Source of the DNA: Coprococcus sp. OM04-5BH
GTDB taxonomy: Bacteria > Bacillota > Clostridia > Lachnospirales > Lachnospiraceae
DNA: 64,000 nt
Reading direction: 5' to 3'
Assembly: GCF_003482105.1 (NCBI RefSeq)
Contig: NZ_QULM01000001.1
Location: forward strand, 62,001-126,000
A program made the position numbers and the translations under genes. The notes beneath the pieces are model-generated. The model made no database searches. It had not been told where the DNA came from and saw only the letters and a program-made list of their open reading frames with translations. Every line of letters begins with the position of its first letter. Within the stretch, counting starts at the first letter, position 1. Positions 52,761 through 62,410 of this stretch are shown piece after piece.

Positions 52761-52850
52761 CTTCCACATTCCTCTCCTCATGCTTTTATAGCTCATATAC
52801 AATCCATTTTAATACTTTTCTGATGAATAAACAACACAAAAAAGTAATAA

Positions 52851-53120
52851 CAACGTATCGATGCCAAGGACATCGTTACAAGAAATAGAGCAGCAACCAT
52901 ATAAAATTGCCTACGGCAAGGGTTGCTGCAACGTATCGATGTCGAAGACATCGTTACAAGAAATAGAGCAGCAACCATCTGAAATTGCCTACGGCAAGGG
53001 TTGCTGCAACGTAACGATGTCAAGGACATCGTTACAAGAAATAGAGCAGCAACCATCTGAAATTGCCTACGGCAAGGGTTGCTGCAACGTAACGATGTCA
53101 AGGACATCGTTACAAGAAAT
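52851..53120. repeat. 78-bp tandem repeat array of nested palindromes, about 3.5 units
   Basis: Units begin at 52851, 52929, 53007 and 53085 (the last cut near 53120). Each holds CGATGTC-AAG-GACATCG, then TTACAAGAAATAGA, then GCAGCAACC pairing with GGTTGCTGC around an inner TTGCC-TAC-GGCAA hairpin. Because 78 is a multiple of three, frames stay open on both strands (26-residue repeats), but no ribosome binding site supports coding. Units differ at only a few positions. A related solo motif lies at 21545-21573. Spacers are not unique, so it is not CRISPR. Confidence 0.85.
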
Positions 53121-53221
53121 AAAAAAGGAATCAGCCGTCGTTCTGCCGATTCCTTTTGGAGAAGGTATTTTGGTTATGGGGTGTAGCCAAAAAACTATAT
53201 AAAGTATTGGGGGGGTTACAA
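53121..53221 (-). ncRNA. Candidate short RNA ending at a terminator beside the repeat array
   Basis: On the minus strand TTGTAA (53216-53221), a 16-base C-rich spacer and TATAGT (53194-53199) predict a start near 53187. About 30 bases later the stem AAAGGAATC/GATTCCTTT (53124-53132, 53148-53156) is followed by six T. The product would be about 67 bases with no reading frame. It abuts the first repeat boundary. Confidence 0.4.
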
Positions 53222-53310
53222 GTATTATTATAATCAAGAGCGTTAAAAAGTGTGCCCAAACATTTATTTTTTTTCACAATTCTTTTGTGTAAAATAACTA
53301 ACAGTAAAAT

Positions 53311-53340
53311 ACAAAAAAGGCTCCGAAAAGCCTTTTTTGT
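53311..53340 (-). terminator. Terminator of the tilS-hpt-ftsH operon
   Basis: AAAAAAGGCT and AGCCTTTTTT pair around a 6-base loop and give six T in either direction. It lies about 50 bases after the ftsH stop codon. Confidence 0.85.
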
Positions 53341-53386
53341 TTATTTTTTATATTTTGATATATCCATTTAGTAAAAAATATCCATA

Positions 53387-55414
53387 CTACAGTGGAAGGT
53401 CATCAGGATTGATCTCCGATGGATCTGTTGCTTCCGCCTCAGCCATAGCTTCTCCTTCATTTTCATCTGCCTGTGACACGTTGCCGTATACGATATCAGA
53501 CTTATTCTGGTCATCATTCGTATCGCTGCCGGCTTCTTCATCAAACAATGCCTCGAACTCAGCCCTGTTTATTCTTTCCTTCTCAAGAAGAAGCTCTGCA
53601 CACTTATGGAGCACATCCATATGTGCCATGATCATGGCCCTTGCTTCCTCGTAGCACTCATCAACAATACGCTTAACTTCCTTATCTATCACACCTGCTG
53701 TCTTCTCACTGTAAGACTTGGCATGACCAAGATCTCTTCCAAGGAACACTTCCTCGCTATCCTGGGTCTCATAGTTGATAAGACCAAGCTTGTCTGACAT
53801 ACCATACTTCATCACCATTGCTCTGGCATACTGGCTTGCCTGCTTGATATCCTGGGAAGCACCTGTGGTGATATCGTCAAGGATAAGCTCCTCTGCAATA
53901 CGTCCTCCGAGACTTACTTTAATATCATCAATCATCTTACCCTTTGTCATGAATACATTGTCATTCTCAGGAAGCGGCATTGTGTATCCGCCTGCACCTG
54001 TACCTGTAGGTATGATGGAAACTGTATATACAGGTCCCACATGTGGAAGCAGGTGGAACAGTATTGCATGTCCTGACTCGTGGTATGCCGTGATCCTTCT
54101 TTCACTTTCCGGAACAAGACGGCTCTTCTTCTCGCCACCTATTCCTACCTTAATGAATGACTTATCAACATCTTCCTTTACTATGAAAGCTCTATCTGAC
54201 TTAGCTGCACTGATGGCTGCTTCGTTCATAAGATTCTCAAGATCTGCCCCTGCAAATCCTGCGGTGGTTCTTGCTATCTCATGAAGATCCACATCCTCAG
54301 CCAGCGGCTTGTTTCTTGTGTGGACCTTAAGTATCTCTTCTCTTCCCTTTACATCAGGTCTGTTGACAGGTATCTTTCTGTCGAAACGTCCCGGACGAAG
54401 GATAGCATTATCAAGTATATCTACACGGTTAGTTGCGGCAAGGACTATTATTCCTTCATTCACACCGAAACCATCCATCTCCACAAGGAGCTGGTTAAGA
54501 GTCTGCTCTCTCTCATCGTGTCCGCCACCGAGACCTGTACCTCTCTGTCTTGCAACAGCATCAATCTCATCAATGAAAACTATACAAGGGGCGTTCTTCT
54601 TGGCATCCTCAAAAAGGTCTCTTACTCGCGAAGCACCTACACCCACGAACATCTCAACGAAATCCGAACCTGAAATACTGAAGAACGGAACTCCTGCTTC
54701 ACCGGCAACGGCTTTCGCCATAAGAGTCTTACCTGTTCCCGGAGGACCCTCAAGAAGTACTCCTTTAGGAATTCTTGCACCTACCTTGATGAATTTACCC
54801 GGGTTTTTAAGGAACTCAACTATCTCCTCAAGATCCTCCTTCTCCTCGTCAAGACCTGCAACATCCTTGAAGGTCACCCTGTTCTTGCCTGTATTCTCAT
54901 CTTTTCTTGCGCGGCTCTTACCGAAGTTCATCATCTGTCCGCCCGAACCGGCTCCCTGTACCCTGCTTACAAGCATTGTCATTATGATAATGACGATCAC
55001 CATTACAATCAGGTATGGCAGCCAGGTACCTATCATACTCTGTCTTTCAACATCATGAAGGTTGTACTTGGCAATGGCAACCTTCTCATCCTCTGAGGCT
55101 GTTTTATTTGCCGAGTCTGTGGCTGTTACATAGTCATTATAGATATCTATGACCTTATTCACATCTGCCACATAAAATTCAACCCCTGTTCCGTTCTTGA
55201 ACACAACACTTACGGAACCTGTAGGTATCTCACTGTTCTGATAAATATCCAGCGACATTACGTTGTTCTCACTCAGATCTGTCTGAAGATCAACGTAGCT
55301 ATAGCTGGTTGTAAGATTGCTGCCATCCTGCATCCATCTGTATATGAGCAATACACCCACAATAAATATAATTGCGTAGATGACCGCAAAATTTCTTGCA
55401 CGTCTTTTATCCAT
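53387..55414 (-). CDS. ftsH: ATP-dependent zinc metalloprotease FtsH
   Basis: This 675-residue membrane protease has TM1 (about 8-25), an outer domain, TM2 (about 132-155), an AAA module with GPPGTGKT near 225, VFIDEIDAV and [18 protein letters not shown], and the zinc protease motif HESGH in the C-terminal half. The tail is acidic. It degrades misfolded membrane and regulatory proteins. AAGGAG precedes the ATG. It follows hpt by 45 bases in the conserved tilS-hpt-ftsH order. Confidence 0.97.
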   Translation of the reverse strand: MDKRRARNFAVIYAIIFIVGVLLIYRWMQDGSNLTTSYSYVDLQTDLSENNVMSLDIYQNSEIPTGSVSVVFKNGTGVEFYVADVNKVIDIYNDYVTATDSANKTASEDEKVAIAKYNLHDVERQSMIGTWLPYLIVMVIVIIIMTMLVSRVQGAGSGGQMMNFGKSRARKDENTGKNRVTFKDVAGLDEEKEDLEEIVEFLKNPGKFIKVGARIPKGVLLEGPPGTGKTLMAKAVAGEAGVPFFSISGSDFVEMFVGVGASRVRDLFEDAKKNAPCIVFIDEIDAVARQRGTGLGGGHDEREQTLNQLLVEMDGFGVNEGIIVLAATNRVDILDNAILRPGRFDRKIPVNRPDVKGREEILKVHTRNKPLAEDVDLHEIARTTAGFAGADLENLMNEAAISAAKSDRAFIVKEDVDKSFIKVGIGGEKKSRLVPESERRITAYHESGHAILFHLLPHVGPVYTVSIIPTGTGAGGYTMPLPENDNVFMTKGKMIDDIKVSLGGRIAEELILDDITTGASQDIKQASQYARAMVMKYGMSDKLGLINYETQDSEEVFLGRDLGHAKSYSEKTAGVIDKEVKRIVDECYEEARAMIMAHMDVLHKCAELLLEKERINRAEFEALFDEEAGSDTNDDQNKSDIVYGNVSQADENEGEAMAEAEATDPSEINPDDLPL

Positions 55415-55459
55415 TTGCTGCTCCTTATTTCTCAGTATTTTTGTTTATAATATTGGATT

Positions 55460-55981
55460 TTAACCCTCTATCACACCTATATACGGAAGGTTTCTGTACT
55501 TCTGTGCACAGTCAAGACCATATCCCACTACAAATCTGTCAGGGACCTGAAAACCTGTCATGTAAAGATCTACAGGGATAACTCTCCTCTCAGGCTTGTC
55601 AAGCAATGTTATTATCTTAAGACTTTCTGGCTTTCTTGCCGAAAGAGCTTCAACAAGATATGAAAGTGTTCTTCCTGAATCGAGGATATCCTCAACAATG
55701 ATAACATCTCTTCCTTCTATATTCTCATCCAGATCCTTGGACAGCTTGACAACGCCTGATGAAACCGTCTTATCACCATAGCTGCTCACTGACATGAAAT
55801 CCATTGTTACAGGTATTGTGATTCTTTTGGCGAGCTCGCAAAGAAAGAATACGCTTCCCTTAAGGATACCCACAAGATGTACTGTCTTACCTGCGTAAGC
55901 CTTATCTATCTCTTCAGCCATCTGGGCTATTCTTTCCTCTACCTCGTCCTTGCTTATCAATACGCTGATCTGCTCCTTCAT
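55460..55981 (-). CDS. hpt: Hypoxanthine phosphoribosyltransferase
   Basis: This 173-residue salvage enzyme joins hypoxanthine or guanine to PRPP. The PRPP-binding motif reads VIIVEDILDSGRTLSYL (near 92-108), with GILKGSVFFLCEL and FMSVSSYGD upstream and PDRFVVGYGLDCAQKYRNLPY at the C-terminus. Its ATG overlaps the tilS stop as ATGA, so translation is coupled. Confidence 0.95.
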   Translation of the reverse strand: MKEQISVLISKDEVEERIAQMAEEIDKAYAGKTVHLVGILKGSVFFLCELAKRITIPVTMDFMSVSSYGDKTVSSGVVKLSKDLDENIEGRDVIIVEDILDSGRTLSYLVEALSARKPESLKIITLLDKPERRVIPVDLYMTGFQVPDRFVVGYGLDCAQKYRNLPYIGVIEG

Positions 55982-57486
55982 CTGTTCTTTTCCTCCTTGT
56001 ACTCAAGACAGATAATCCGTGATGTGTTATCTGTAACCTTGTAATTCTCTCCGATTCTTATACCGACTGCCCATACGATCTCTGGGCCGCAGGCTATGAC
56101 CGGAACTTTGTTTCTCTCGGTTCTCTCTATCTTACGGTCTGATAGGATCCTGTTAAGCTTCTTTACTGCTCCGTCTGATCTTATTACCATGCGGTCTCCG
56201 GGCTCCGGGGTCCGCAAGATTAAACTATCCTGTATTCTATCATAATCCAAAAACTTAATATACTCTTTTTTTGTTAAATCTATATTAACTTCGGGATTTT
56301 TTACATTTATTATGCTCACTTTCACGGAAAAATTCCCATCCGGGGAAAAATATTCGCCGGGATTGCTTATATCTACCCGGGAAATCCCACAAGTAAAACT
56401 TCCACCCTCAGTGACATTCAGGTAATCCTCCTTGCTAATGCCCCTGTGATTTTCCTTTTTTATGTTCCGGCTGTCTTTATTTCTGACCTCCGCTTTTTCT
56501 TCTCCCTTAAATATAAGCTTTCCGTAGCTCACATATGCCTTACAGCCCTTTGGCAGTGAGATGGCTGCCCCACTATCTGCGCTGTAGAGCTTCATAACCT
56601 CTTTTACATGATTATTGCCTATATCCTTAAGTCCACCGCACACCCTTCCGATAAGCTCCCTTATTACAAGGGTCTGTATCAGCTCCTTCTGGGCTTTAAG
56701 GTCTTCAAGGCTTATGAAATACCGGTTTTCTGTAGGATCTCCTACTACATTTGCAGTGATAAGATCATCCACATAGCCCTTTACGAAATCTGTGTACATT
56801 CCTGCCATATCCGCAAGCTTCACTATGTGTTCCATGGCTCTGGCATTCACCTCTTCGAGCTCCGGAAGCACCTTGTGCCTGATCTTGTTTCTGGCATATA
56901 TGGTTTCAAGATTCGTAGAGTCTGTCACAAAGGCAATGCCTTTCTCTGCCAGATATTCCTCTATCTCATGCCTGGTGGTATCTATAAGGGGTCTGACCAC
57001 CCTGTCCCTTACGGCAGGTATGCCGCTCACTCCTGCAAGTCCTGTTCCCCTTGCCATGTTAAGCAGCACTGTCTCACAGAGATCGTTACAGTTATGGGCT
57101 ACAGCTATGCGGTAGTCCTGTCCTGTCTCATCTCCCACCCGGGCAAATGCCTTGTAGCGTTCCATTCTTCCGGCTTCTTCCACCGTAAGGTGCTGTTCCT
57201 CCGCAATCTTCTCCACAGGAATATTAAAGACCCTAAGAGGTATCCCAAGCTTCCCGCAATATGTCTCAACAAAGCTCTGGTCAGAATCCGCTTCAGCCCC
57301 TCTTATCATATGATTTACATGGACGCAGATCATATTCAGGTCAAGCACATCCTTAAGACCTGCAAGCATTGTAAGGAGGCACACGGAATCTGCTCCGCCT
57401 GATATACCCACAACACAGGTATCACCCTTTTTTAACATATTATATTGTTTTATGGTATTTAATACTTTCTCTTCCGCAGGGTTCAT
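55978..57486 (-). CDS. tilS: tRNA(Ile)-lysidine synthase
   Basis: This 502-residue enzyme changes C34 of the AUA-reading tRNA(Ile) to lysidine, using ATP and lysine. The PP-loop motif GISGGADSVCLL is near residues 26-37, followed by HVNHMIRGAEADSDQ, AHNCNDLCETVLLNMARGTG and the C-terminal TilS domain (ILRTPEPGDRM, KLNRILSDRKI). An ATG at 57486 or a GTG at 57492 may start it; AAGGAA lies upstream of both. First gene of the operon. Confidence 0.93.
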   Translation of the reverse strand: MNPAEEKVLNTIKQYNMLKKGDTCVVGISGGADSVCLLTMLAGLKDVLDLNMICVHVNHMIRGAEADSDQSFVETYCGKLGIPLRVFNIPVEKIAEEQHLTVEEAGRMERYKAFARVGDETGQDYRIAVAHNCNDLCETVLLNMARGTGLAGVSGIPAVRDRVVRPLIDTTRHEIEEYLAEKGIAFVTDSTNLETIYARNKIRHKVLPELEEVNARAMEHIVKLADMAGMYTDFVKGYVDDLITANVVGDPTENRYFISLEDLKAQKELIQTLVIRELIGRVCGGLKDIGNNHVKEVMKLYSADSGAAISLPKGCKAYVSYGKLIFKGEEKAEVRNKDSRNIKKENHRGISKEDYLNVTEGGSFTCGISRVDISNPGEYFSPDGNFSVKVSIINVKNPEVNIDLTKKEYIKFLDYDRIQDSLILRTPEPGDRMVIRSDGAVKKLNRILSDRKIERTERNKVPVIACGPEIVWAVGIRIGENYKVTDNTSRIICLEYKEEKNR

Positions 57487-57624
57487 AAACACGTATTCCT
57501 TATTAACAGTAAAACTATATTTCTTTCAAATTTTATTTCTTCCGGATTACATTTCTTTAAATCAATGTCACCTTATAAATAATATATCATTGCAATATTC
57601 TATAAATATGACGTTACAGAAGAT

Positions 57625-57653
57625 ATAATAGCACAGGAAAGTACGATTTTCCA
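57625..57653 (-). promoter_or_regulatory. Probable tilS operon promoter
   Basis: On the minus strand TGGAAA (57648-57653), a 17-base spacer and TATTAT (57625-57630) lie about 140 bases upstream of tilS, in the 250-base spoIIE-tilS gap. No other signal is clear in that gap. Confidence 0.45.
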
Positions 57654-57742
57654 CTCCCGGGGTATTACATATCAATATATGACATTGTAAAAGCACACAG
57701 GCAGGTCTGTTTTGCATCACCATAGTATTGCCTTTTCAAATA

Positions 57743-59785
57743 TCACGAGTTGGCAACCACCACCATTACCGTGGCATCGTCATAGAACACTCCCTGATTT
57801 CTCGAAAGCAGTTCTCCCGATATATCGTCCATGATCTTCTTCACCGCACTCTCCCTGTTGTCGGTGTTATAGCTTCTGTGACTTAAGAACCTTGCAAATT
57901 CCTTCTCATCATAATCCTCCGTATGGGAAAATATGCCGTCACTTGCCATTATCACAATATCTCCGTCAGACAACTGCTCACTGCTGCTGTCGCACTCCAC
58001 TTCAGGAAGTACTCCTATAGGAAGAGTTGTACCCTGGACTATGTGACAGCTTCCGTCCCTGACAACAAAGGTGGCAGAAGCTCCCTGCTTGTACATCTTA
58101 AGCTCTCCGCTGTAGAGATCTATCATGCCCATGTCAAATGTAGTGAAATTACTTCCCCGGTTCTTCTCCGAAAGGCATTTATTAGCAAAGGCAATAGCAT
58201 AGAGGGGATCGAAGCCTGCATCGAGCATTTCCTCCATGGTATTTATAAGTATCTCACTTTCTGAGGCGGCTATACTCCCACTGCCCATTCCGTCTGCCAG
58301 CATAAGAACCAGCTTACCGTCATCATTTTCCCGGACGGAGAAGCTGTCACCGGATATCACGGAGCCCTGCTTCTTAACCCGTCTAACCTGAAATGCACAC
58401 TGGAATACGGCGATATCCTCAAAGACTATCATATGATCGTCCACCGGAATGTATTCCGGAGCATCCGCCGCCGGGCGTATACGCCTGTCCATTACATGCT
58501 CAAGCACCGCCGCCACCTGTCTGGTTCTGACCCTCTTTCTGGTGTGTGCTCTAAGGGTCAGATAATAACGGCTGTGATCCGCCTCGTTCATTGCCATGGT
58601 AAGTTGCTCTAACACAACATTCATGGCAAGCAGCTCCTGACGAAGTTTCTCTTCCCTTGAGTTGCTTGCAGGCTCCAGTCTTTCAATATCCTCAGAAAAC
58701 TTCTCGATCAATTCTCCAACCTCCGACAATCCTATACGGCTCACGTCGCCACCACATCCTGCAAGGGTATACTCTATCCTCTTAAATATCCCCGACAAAT
58801 CAGCTATCTTTCTGGCAGTAAGTCTGTTTATCTCCACCGCCGCACACCGGTCATGCTCAGCCCGGATATTCTCTCCGTAATAGCACATCCAGTATGCCGG
58901 AGTCACTGCAAATAACAGCGCAGGCACCAGAAGCACCTGTATTCCAGAGAATGTAAACAGGTAGCCGAAGAAGGTGACGCCTGTAAGCATACCGCCAAGG
59001 ACATATAATCCCACAGTGCCGTATTTTATGCCGCCAAAAACACTTCTGCCGAGAAGTGCCATTATTATCATGGTTATCACCGCGGCAATATAGGTTGTCT
59101 CTCCTGTCCTGACTGACCAGATGGCACTTATGGCAAATGCTATCCCAAGTCCATAGGCTCCCCCATACTTCTGCAGGGTACAAAGAGCAATGTACATACC
59201 GAATATCTCGCCTATATGTATAAGTCCTGCTATGGTATATGGCATGCCCCATGCCATGACTGCCATTATTACCATCACCGCTAACATCTGCTCATTAAGG
59301 TTGTCCTCCCTGCCCTTTTCATTTACCAGGACATTGAGACCGATCTTCACAACAGGTATAAGTGTCACGGCAATGATCCCCGACAAAAGCAGCATGATCC
59401 ACTGTCTGTAGTCCCCGCCGGCATAGATGTTGTACGCCATTCCTACTATATAATATATAAACAGTATCATGAGATTATTTGCAGATTTCAAGTGCAGTAC
59501 CCAGGAGACCCCTGCCATAATGAGAACATAGCTTATAAACAACACAGTCTTCTCTCCGGCATCGGGAAGGAAAAGGTACTGTCCGTTCGTAACCACCGCC
59601 TCAGGAACAAAGAACAGAGAAGCCATTCCCGCCATTATGCTGAGTACATACCCGGGGGTGCTGAGCTTTATGTAATACGCTCCTGTCAAAAGGGCAACTG
59701 CAAATGGGTTCGTACCCAGAAAAAAAGCTCTCCCTCCAAAAAAACCTACCGCATACAATAATAGTCGTCTAACCTTCTCTTCCAT
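57743..59785 (-). CDS. spoIIE: Stage II sporulation protein E, PP2C-type phosphatase
   Basis: This 680-residue protein has about ten N-terminal membrane helices (to about 300), a central linker with the FtsZ-interacting region, and a C-terminal PP2C phosphatase: SVISGDSFSVREN, LMLADGMGSGSIAASES, FTTFDMGMIDLYSG, IVIMASDGIFSH and FYDDATVMVVV carry the metal-binding Asp residues. It dephosphorylates SpoIIAA to activate sigma F after asymmetric division. AAGGGAG precedes the ATG. A TATAAT at about 59837-59842 upstream may be its -10 box. Confidence 0.92.
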   Translation of the reverse strand: MEEKVRRLLLYAVGFFGGRAFFLGTNPFAVALLTGAYYIKLSTPGYVLSIMAGMASLFFVPEAVVTNGQYLFLPDAGEKTVLFISYVLIMAGVSWVLHLKSANNLMILFIYYIVGMAYNIYAGGDYRQWIMLLLSGIIAVTLIPVVKIGLNVLVNEKGREDNLNEQMLAVMVIMAVMAWGMPYTIAGLIHIGEIFGMYIALCTLQKYGGAYGLGIAFAISAIWSVRTGETTYIAAVITMIIMALLGRSVFGGIKYGTVGLYVLGGMLTGVTFFGYLFTFSGIQVLLVPALLFAVTPAYWMCYYGENIRAEHDRCAAVEINRLTARKIADLSGIFKRIEYTLAGCGGDVSRIGLSEVGELIEKFSEDIERLEPASNSREEKLRQELLAMNVVLEQLTMAMNEADHSRYYLTLRAHTRKRVRTRQVAAVLEHVMDRRIRPAADAPEYIPVDDHMIVFEDIAVFQCAFQVRRVKKQGSVISGDSFSVRENDDGKLVLMLADGMGSGSIAASESEILINTMEEMLDAGFDPLYAIAFANKCLSEKNRGSNFTTFDMGMIDLYSGELKMYKQGASATFVVRDGSCHIVQGTTLPIGVLPEVECDSSSEQLSDGDIVIMASDGIFSHTEDYDEKEFARFLSHRSYNTDNRESAVKKIMDDISGELLSRNQGVFYDDATVMVVVANS

Positions 59786-59854
59786 CCTACAATGCTCCCT
59801 TCAATTTCTGTAGACTTCCACTAAATGGTACAAGCATTATATGGTGACAGGACA

Positions 59855-59893
59855 TCAAAAAAAGACGAAAACTGAAATTGGTTTTCGTCTTTT
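59855..59893 (-). terminator. Terminator after divIC
   Basis: AAAAGACGAAAAC and GTTTTCGTCTTTT form a perfect 13-bp stem with an 8-base loop and further T on the minus strand. It isolates spoIIE from the yabP-yabQ-divIC transcript. Confidence 0.9.
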
Positions 59894-59931
59894 CTCTTCC
59901 TGTTTTGCTGTAACGATATCCGTAAGATGTT

Positions 59932-60234
59932 CTAATCCCCCGCCCTGATAACTGTCTCGTCAGGATACACAAGTCCAAGCTGATTTCTTGCTACTTCCTC
60001 CACATACTTCTTGGTCTGCATATACACTTCCTTCTTCTCCAGTTCAGTATATTCATCCTTTGCCTCGTCAATATCAGCCTGTATGGAAGCCTTCTGGCCC
60101 TCAAGATAAGTCCTGCGTTCCTTAAGTGCTGTTGACCTATAATAAAGAATGCCTGCGAATAAAACGCAGGACACAATAATAACTAGCGTTGCGAGTTTAG
60201 AATACCTACGAGATACGGCATTTCTACTCCTCAT
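59932..60234 (-). CDS. divIC: Septum formation initiator DivIC/FtsB family
   Basis: This 100-residue protein has a short basic N-terminus, one transmembrane helix (LATLVIIVSCVLFAGILYY) and an outer coiled coil (LEGQKASIQADIDEAKDEYTEL) ending in YVEEVARNQLGLVYPDE, the DivIC/FtsB signature. It works with FtsL and DivIB at the division septum. The ATG at 60234 follows GGGGA by 8 bases. It is between yabQ and spoIIE, as in Bacillus. Confidence 0.92.
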   Translation of the reverse strand: MRSRNAVSRRYSKLATLVIIVSCVLFAGILYYRSTALKERRTYLEGQKASIQADIDEAKDEYTELEKKEVYMQTKKYVEEVARNQLGLVYPDETVIRAGD

Positions 60235-60272
60235 CAATCAAATCCCCTTTGTACATTTTTATTAACATAATT

Positions 60273-60653
60273 TTACAGTTTATGACAATTTATGTCAACA
60301 AGCTTTTTTACCACTTTGACCACTTTTCCCAAATCCTGACTTATTCGGCACAATATATAGTTGAAAATTGCCGAGGCAGTGCAACTTATTGTGGTGAAAT
60401 AGAGCAAATTTCCCAAAAAAAATCCAAAAATATGGTAAAAATACAAATTTCCCTGAGAGTATACATAAATCAGTCCTATTGTAATCACACATATTGCTAA
60501 TCCATATGCAATATCCAATAGAATGTTAATTATGTTGTACATATGAAGGCATTTCTGCAATGCCCTTAAGACATCCAATGTAATTCCGGAAGCAGAACCA
60601 AAAAGTATAAAAATTAAGAATGTTACTGTCTGGCTTCTGATAAGCTCTGTCAT
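60273..60653 (-). CDS. yabQ: Spore cortex biosynthesis protein YabQ
   Basis: This 126-residue protein has four to five hydrophobic segments and the YabQ pattern: an N-terminal membrane helix with GSASGITLDVLRAL, LDIAYGLAICVITIGLIY and GNLYFYHIFGFFLGNLLYF. YabQ localises to the forespore membrane and is needed for cortex formation. Its ATG overlaps the yabP stop (TAATG). Confidence 0.88.
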   Translation of the reverse strand: MTELIRSQTVTFLIFILFGSASGITLDVLRALQKCLHMYNIINILLDIAYGLAICVITIGLIYVYSQGNLYFYHIFGFFLGNLLYFTTISCTASAIFNYILCRISQDLGKVVKVVKKLVDINCHKL

Positions 60654-60922
60654 TATTTAAACAACCGCTTAAACTTTGATGCGGTATTTGCAGCGTAATT
60701 AAGTCCGCATATCTCGCCGGTTATGCTCATACTGCATTTCTCACTGTCCAGGTTCTTCACCATCAGCTCCCGGCCTCTTACACACAGCCTCCCCATGCTG
60801 GTGTCACATATTATCTCCTCCGGCTCTGCTGATATAACTTTCTCTATACCTGTAAATTCTCCGTTCTCCCTGTCAGAAAGCATGACTTTATGACTCTGGC
60901 TGTTCTGAGTTTCCGTAGACAT
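60653..60922 (-). CDS. yabP: Sporulation protein YabP
   Basis: This 89-residue protein matches YabP/YqfC: HKVMLSDRENGEFTGIEKVISAEPEEIICDTSMGRLCVRGREL, then LDSEKCSMSITGEICGLNY. YabP acts early in spore cortex assembly. The ATG at 60922 follows GGGGTGG by 8 bases; a longer reading to 60958 includes residues outside the family. It overlaps yabQ by one base. Confidence 0.9.
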   Translation of the reverse strand: MSTETQNSQSHKVMLSDRENGEFTGIEKVISAEPEEIICDTSMGRLCVRGRELMVKNLDSEKCSMSITGEICGLNYAANTASKFKRLFK

Positions 60923-61017
60923 ATAAAAAAACCACCCCTGAACTATGTATTGCGACATCCTGGGACGTCAAATATAACATAGTATATGTGTGGTTTCTTT
61001 CTTTTATGTTTAATACC

Positions 61018-61257
61018 TTAAACGTACTTGAACATATCCTTTGCATCTTCCTTTTTGGTGGTATCAAGGATCATGGTCACCTCTACTTTGACGTTCTTGT
61101 TGCCAAAGCCGATCTCTATAACGTCTCCGACCTTAACGTCATAGGATGCCTTAACTACTTTGCCGTTTACCAGAACCCTGCCTGCGTCACAGGCTTCATT
61201 TGCAATGGTCCTTCTCTTGATAAGTCTTGATACCTTTAAATATTTGTCAAGTCTCAT
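61018..61257 (-). CDS. rqcP: S4-domain RNA-binding protein RqcP (YabO)
   Basis: This 79-residue protein is mostly an S4 domain: MRLDKYLKVSRLIKRRTIANEACDAGRVLVNGKVVKASYDVKVGDVIEI. Size, context and sequence fit YabO/RqcP, the Hsp15 homologue that helps RqcH add alanine tails to stalled nascent chains on 50S subunits. The ATG at 61257 follows AAAGGA. It lies between hup and yabP, as in Bacillus. Confidence 0.88.
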   Translation of the reverse strand: MRLDKYLKVSRLIKRRTIANEACDAGRVLVNGKVVKASYDVKVGDVIEIGFGNKNVKVEVTMILDTTKKEDAKDMFKYV

Positions 61258-61309
61258 TTCATTTCCTTTCCGGTGCTGATCCGTCTGTTTAATCATGCCC
61301 CTTATCTGC

Positions 61310-61354
61310 AAAAAAAAGCCGGCTACAATGCACCTTATGGTACACGAACCAGCT
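61310..61354 (-). terminator. Terminator of the hup gene
   Basis: AGCTGGTT and AGCCGGCT pair with G-T wobbles, extended by GTACC/GGTGC around ATAA, and eight T follow on the minus strand. Confidence 0.8.
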
Positions 61355-61383
61355 TTCTCATTAACCAATCTATATCTGATAAA

Positions 61384-61656
61384 TTAGTTGATAGCGTCCT
61401 TTAAAGCCTTACCAGCCTTGAACTTAGGAGCCTTTGAAGCAGCGATCTTCATTGTCTCGCCTGTCTGAGGATTTCTACCCTCTCTTGCTGCTCTCTCTGA
61501 AACCTCGAATGTACCGAATCCAACTAACTGGATCTTCTCACCCTTCTTTAATTCCTCTGCTACTACATCTGTGAAAGCCTTTAATGCGCTCTCAGCGTCT
61601 TTCTTTGTTAATTCTGTCTTCTCAGCGATAGCTGCTACTAATTCAGTCTTGTTCAT
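61384..61656 (-). CDS. hup: HU family DNA-binding protein
   Basis: This 90-residue histone-like protein compacts and bends DNA. It has the HU pattern [45 protein letters not shown] with the DNA-clasping arm, and [13 protein letters not shown] at the C-terminus. GGAGG lies 10 bases before the ATG at 61656. A strong promoter at 61745-61773 and a GC hairpin in the leader (61718-61731) precede it. Confidence 0.96.
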   Translation of the reverse strand: MNKTELVAAIAEKTELTKKDAESALKAFTDVVAEELKKGEKIQLVGFGTFEVSERAAREGRNPQTGETMKIAASKAPKFKAGKALKDAIN

Positions 61657-61744
61657 TGAAATAATACCTCCATTCATACTTTTTAATGTCTGCCGAGCTA
61701 ATCCAGACATCTTCCCTGTGCCCCCGGGCACACTAACATGTATA

Positions 61745-61773
61745 GTTATACCCAATATGTCTATATTTGTCAA
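61745..61773 (-). promoter_or_regulatory. hup promoter
   Basis: On the minus strand a consensus TTGACA (61768-61773), a 17-base spacer and TATAAC (61745-61750) give a leader of about 80 bases. It is among the best sigma-A promoters in the window, as expected for an abundant protein. Confidence 0.8.
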
Positions 61774-61828
61774 GGAAAATGTCCCTTTTAACAGCCAAAA
61801 AGCCTTATTTTTACAATGTTTCCGGGAA

Positions 61829-62374
61829 TCACCCCTCCATCTGCCTGCCTAAAAATCTGGCAGCAAGATCCACTGCTTTTTTCTCTGTATCTCCGATAGC
61901 TTTTCCTGCGTCTCTGTTAAGCAGCACCACAGCCCCGATGGCGTCTCCCTGACATATTATGGTCTGGATCACCTGTCCCTCAAAGGAAATATCATCATCG
62001 GTTATGTTTATACAATTTCCGGTCTTAACCTCTCCGGACACAGACTTCCTGAGGTCTATGAGCTCCGACAGTTTTCTGCTGATGGCTCTTCCCTGCAGCT
62101 CCTTCTTCCCCTTTCCTGCCACTGCAACAATGTGCTCCCTGTCTGTGATACACACGGAGCAGCCGAGGGTTGCCGCCATGATCTCTGCATACTGCCCTGC
62201 AAATTCCTTAAGCTCCAGCATTGGTGAGAACTTCTTAAGCACCACCTCACCATCTGCTGCCGTATATATCTCCAGCGGGTCCCCCTCTCTTATCCTCAGA
62301 TTTTTTCTTATCTCCTTGGGAACAACTATCCTGCCAAGTTCATCTATTCGTCTGACTATTCCCGTTGCTTTCAT
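61829..62374 (-). CDS. spoVT: Stage V sporulation protein T (SpoVT)
   Basis: This 181-residue transcription factor tunes sigma-G-dependent genes in the forespore. The AbrB-type DNA-binding domain is residues 1-50 ([24 protein letters not shown]) and a GAF-like domain follows (about 57-178), with [16 protein letters not shown] and [24 protein letters not shown] precedes the ATG. A sigma-G-type promoter lies upstream. Confidence 0.93.
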   Translation of the reverse strand: MKATGIVRRIDELGRIVVPKEIRKNLRIREGDPLEIYTAADGEVVLKKFSPMLELKEFAGQYAEIMAATLGCSVCITDREHIVAVAGKGKKELQGRAISRKLSELIDLRKSVSGEVKTGNCINITDDDISFEGQVIQTIICQGDAIGAVVLLNRDAGKAIGDTEKKAVDLAARFLGRQMEG

Positions 62375-62410
62375 ATAGAAAATTCCTCCTGCGGTTCCAT
62401 AATTTAATGG

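Noticed and set aside
52851..53120. CRISPR array
   Set aside because: The whole 78-bp unit repeats, including what would be spacers, and no cas gene is nearby.
52793..53202. Repeat proteins in both strands across the 78-bp array
   Set aside because: A 78-base period keeps frames open automatically; there is no translation signal and the array is built of palindromes.
59787..59931. tRNA genes in the divIC-spoIIE gap, as found in some Bacilli
   Set aside because: Only a terminator and a possible promoter are present; no cloverleaf can be formed.
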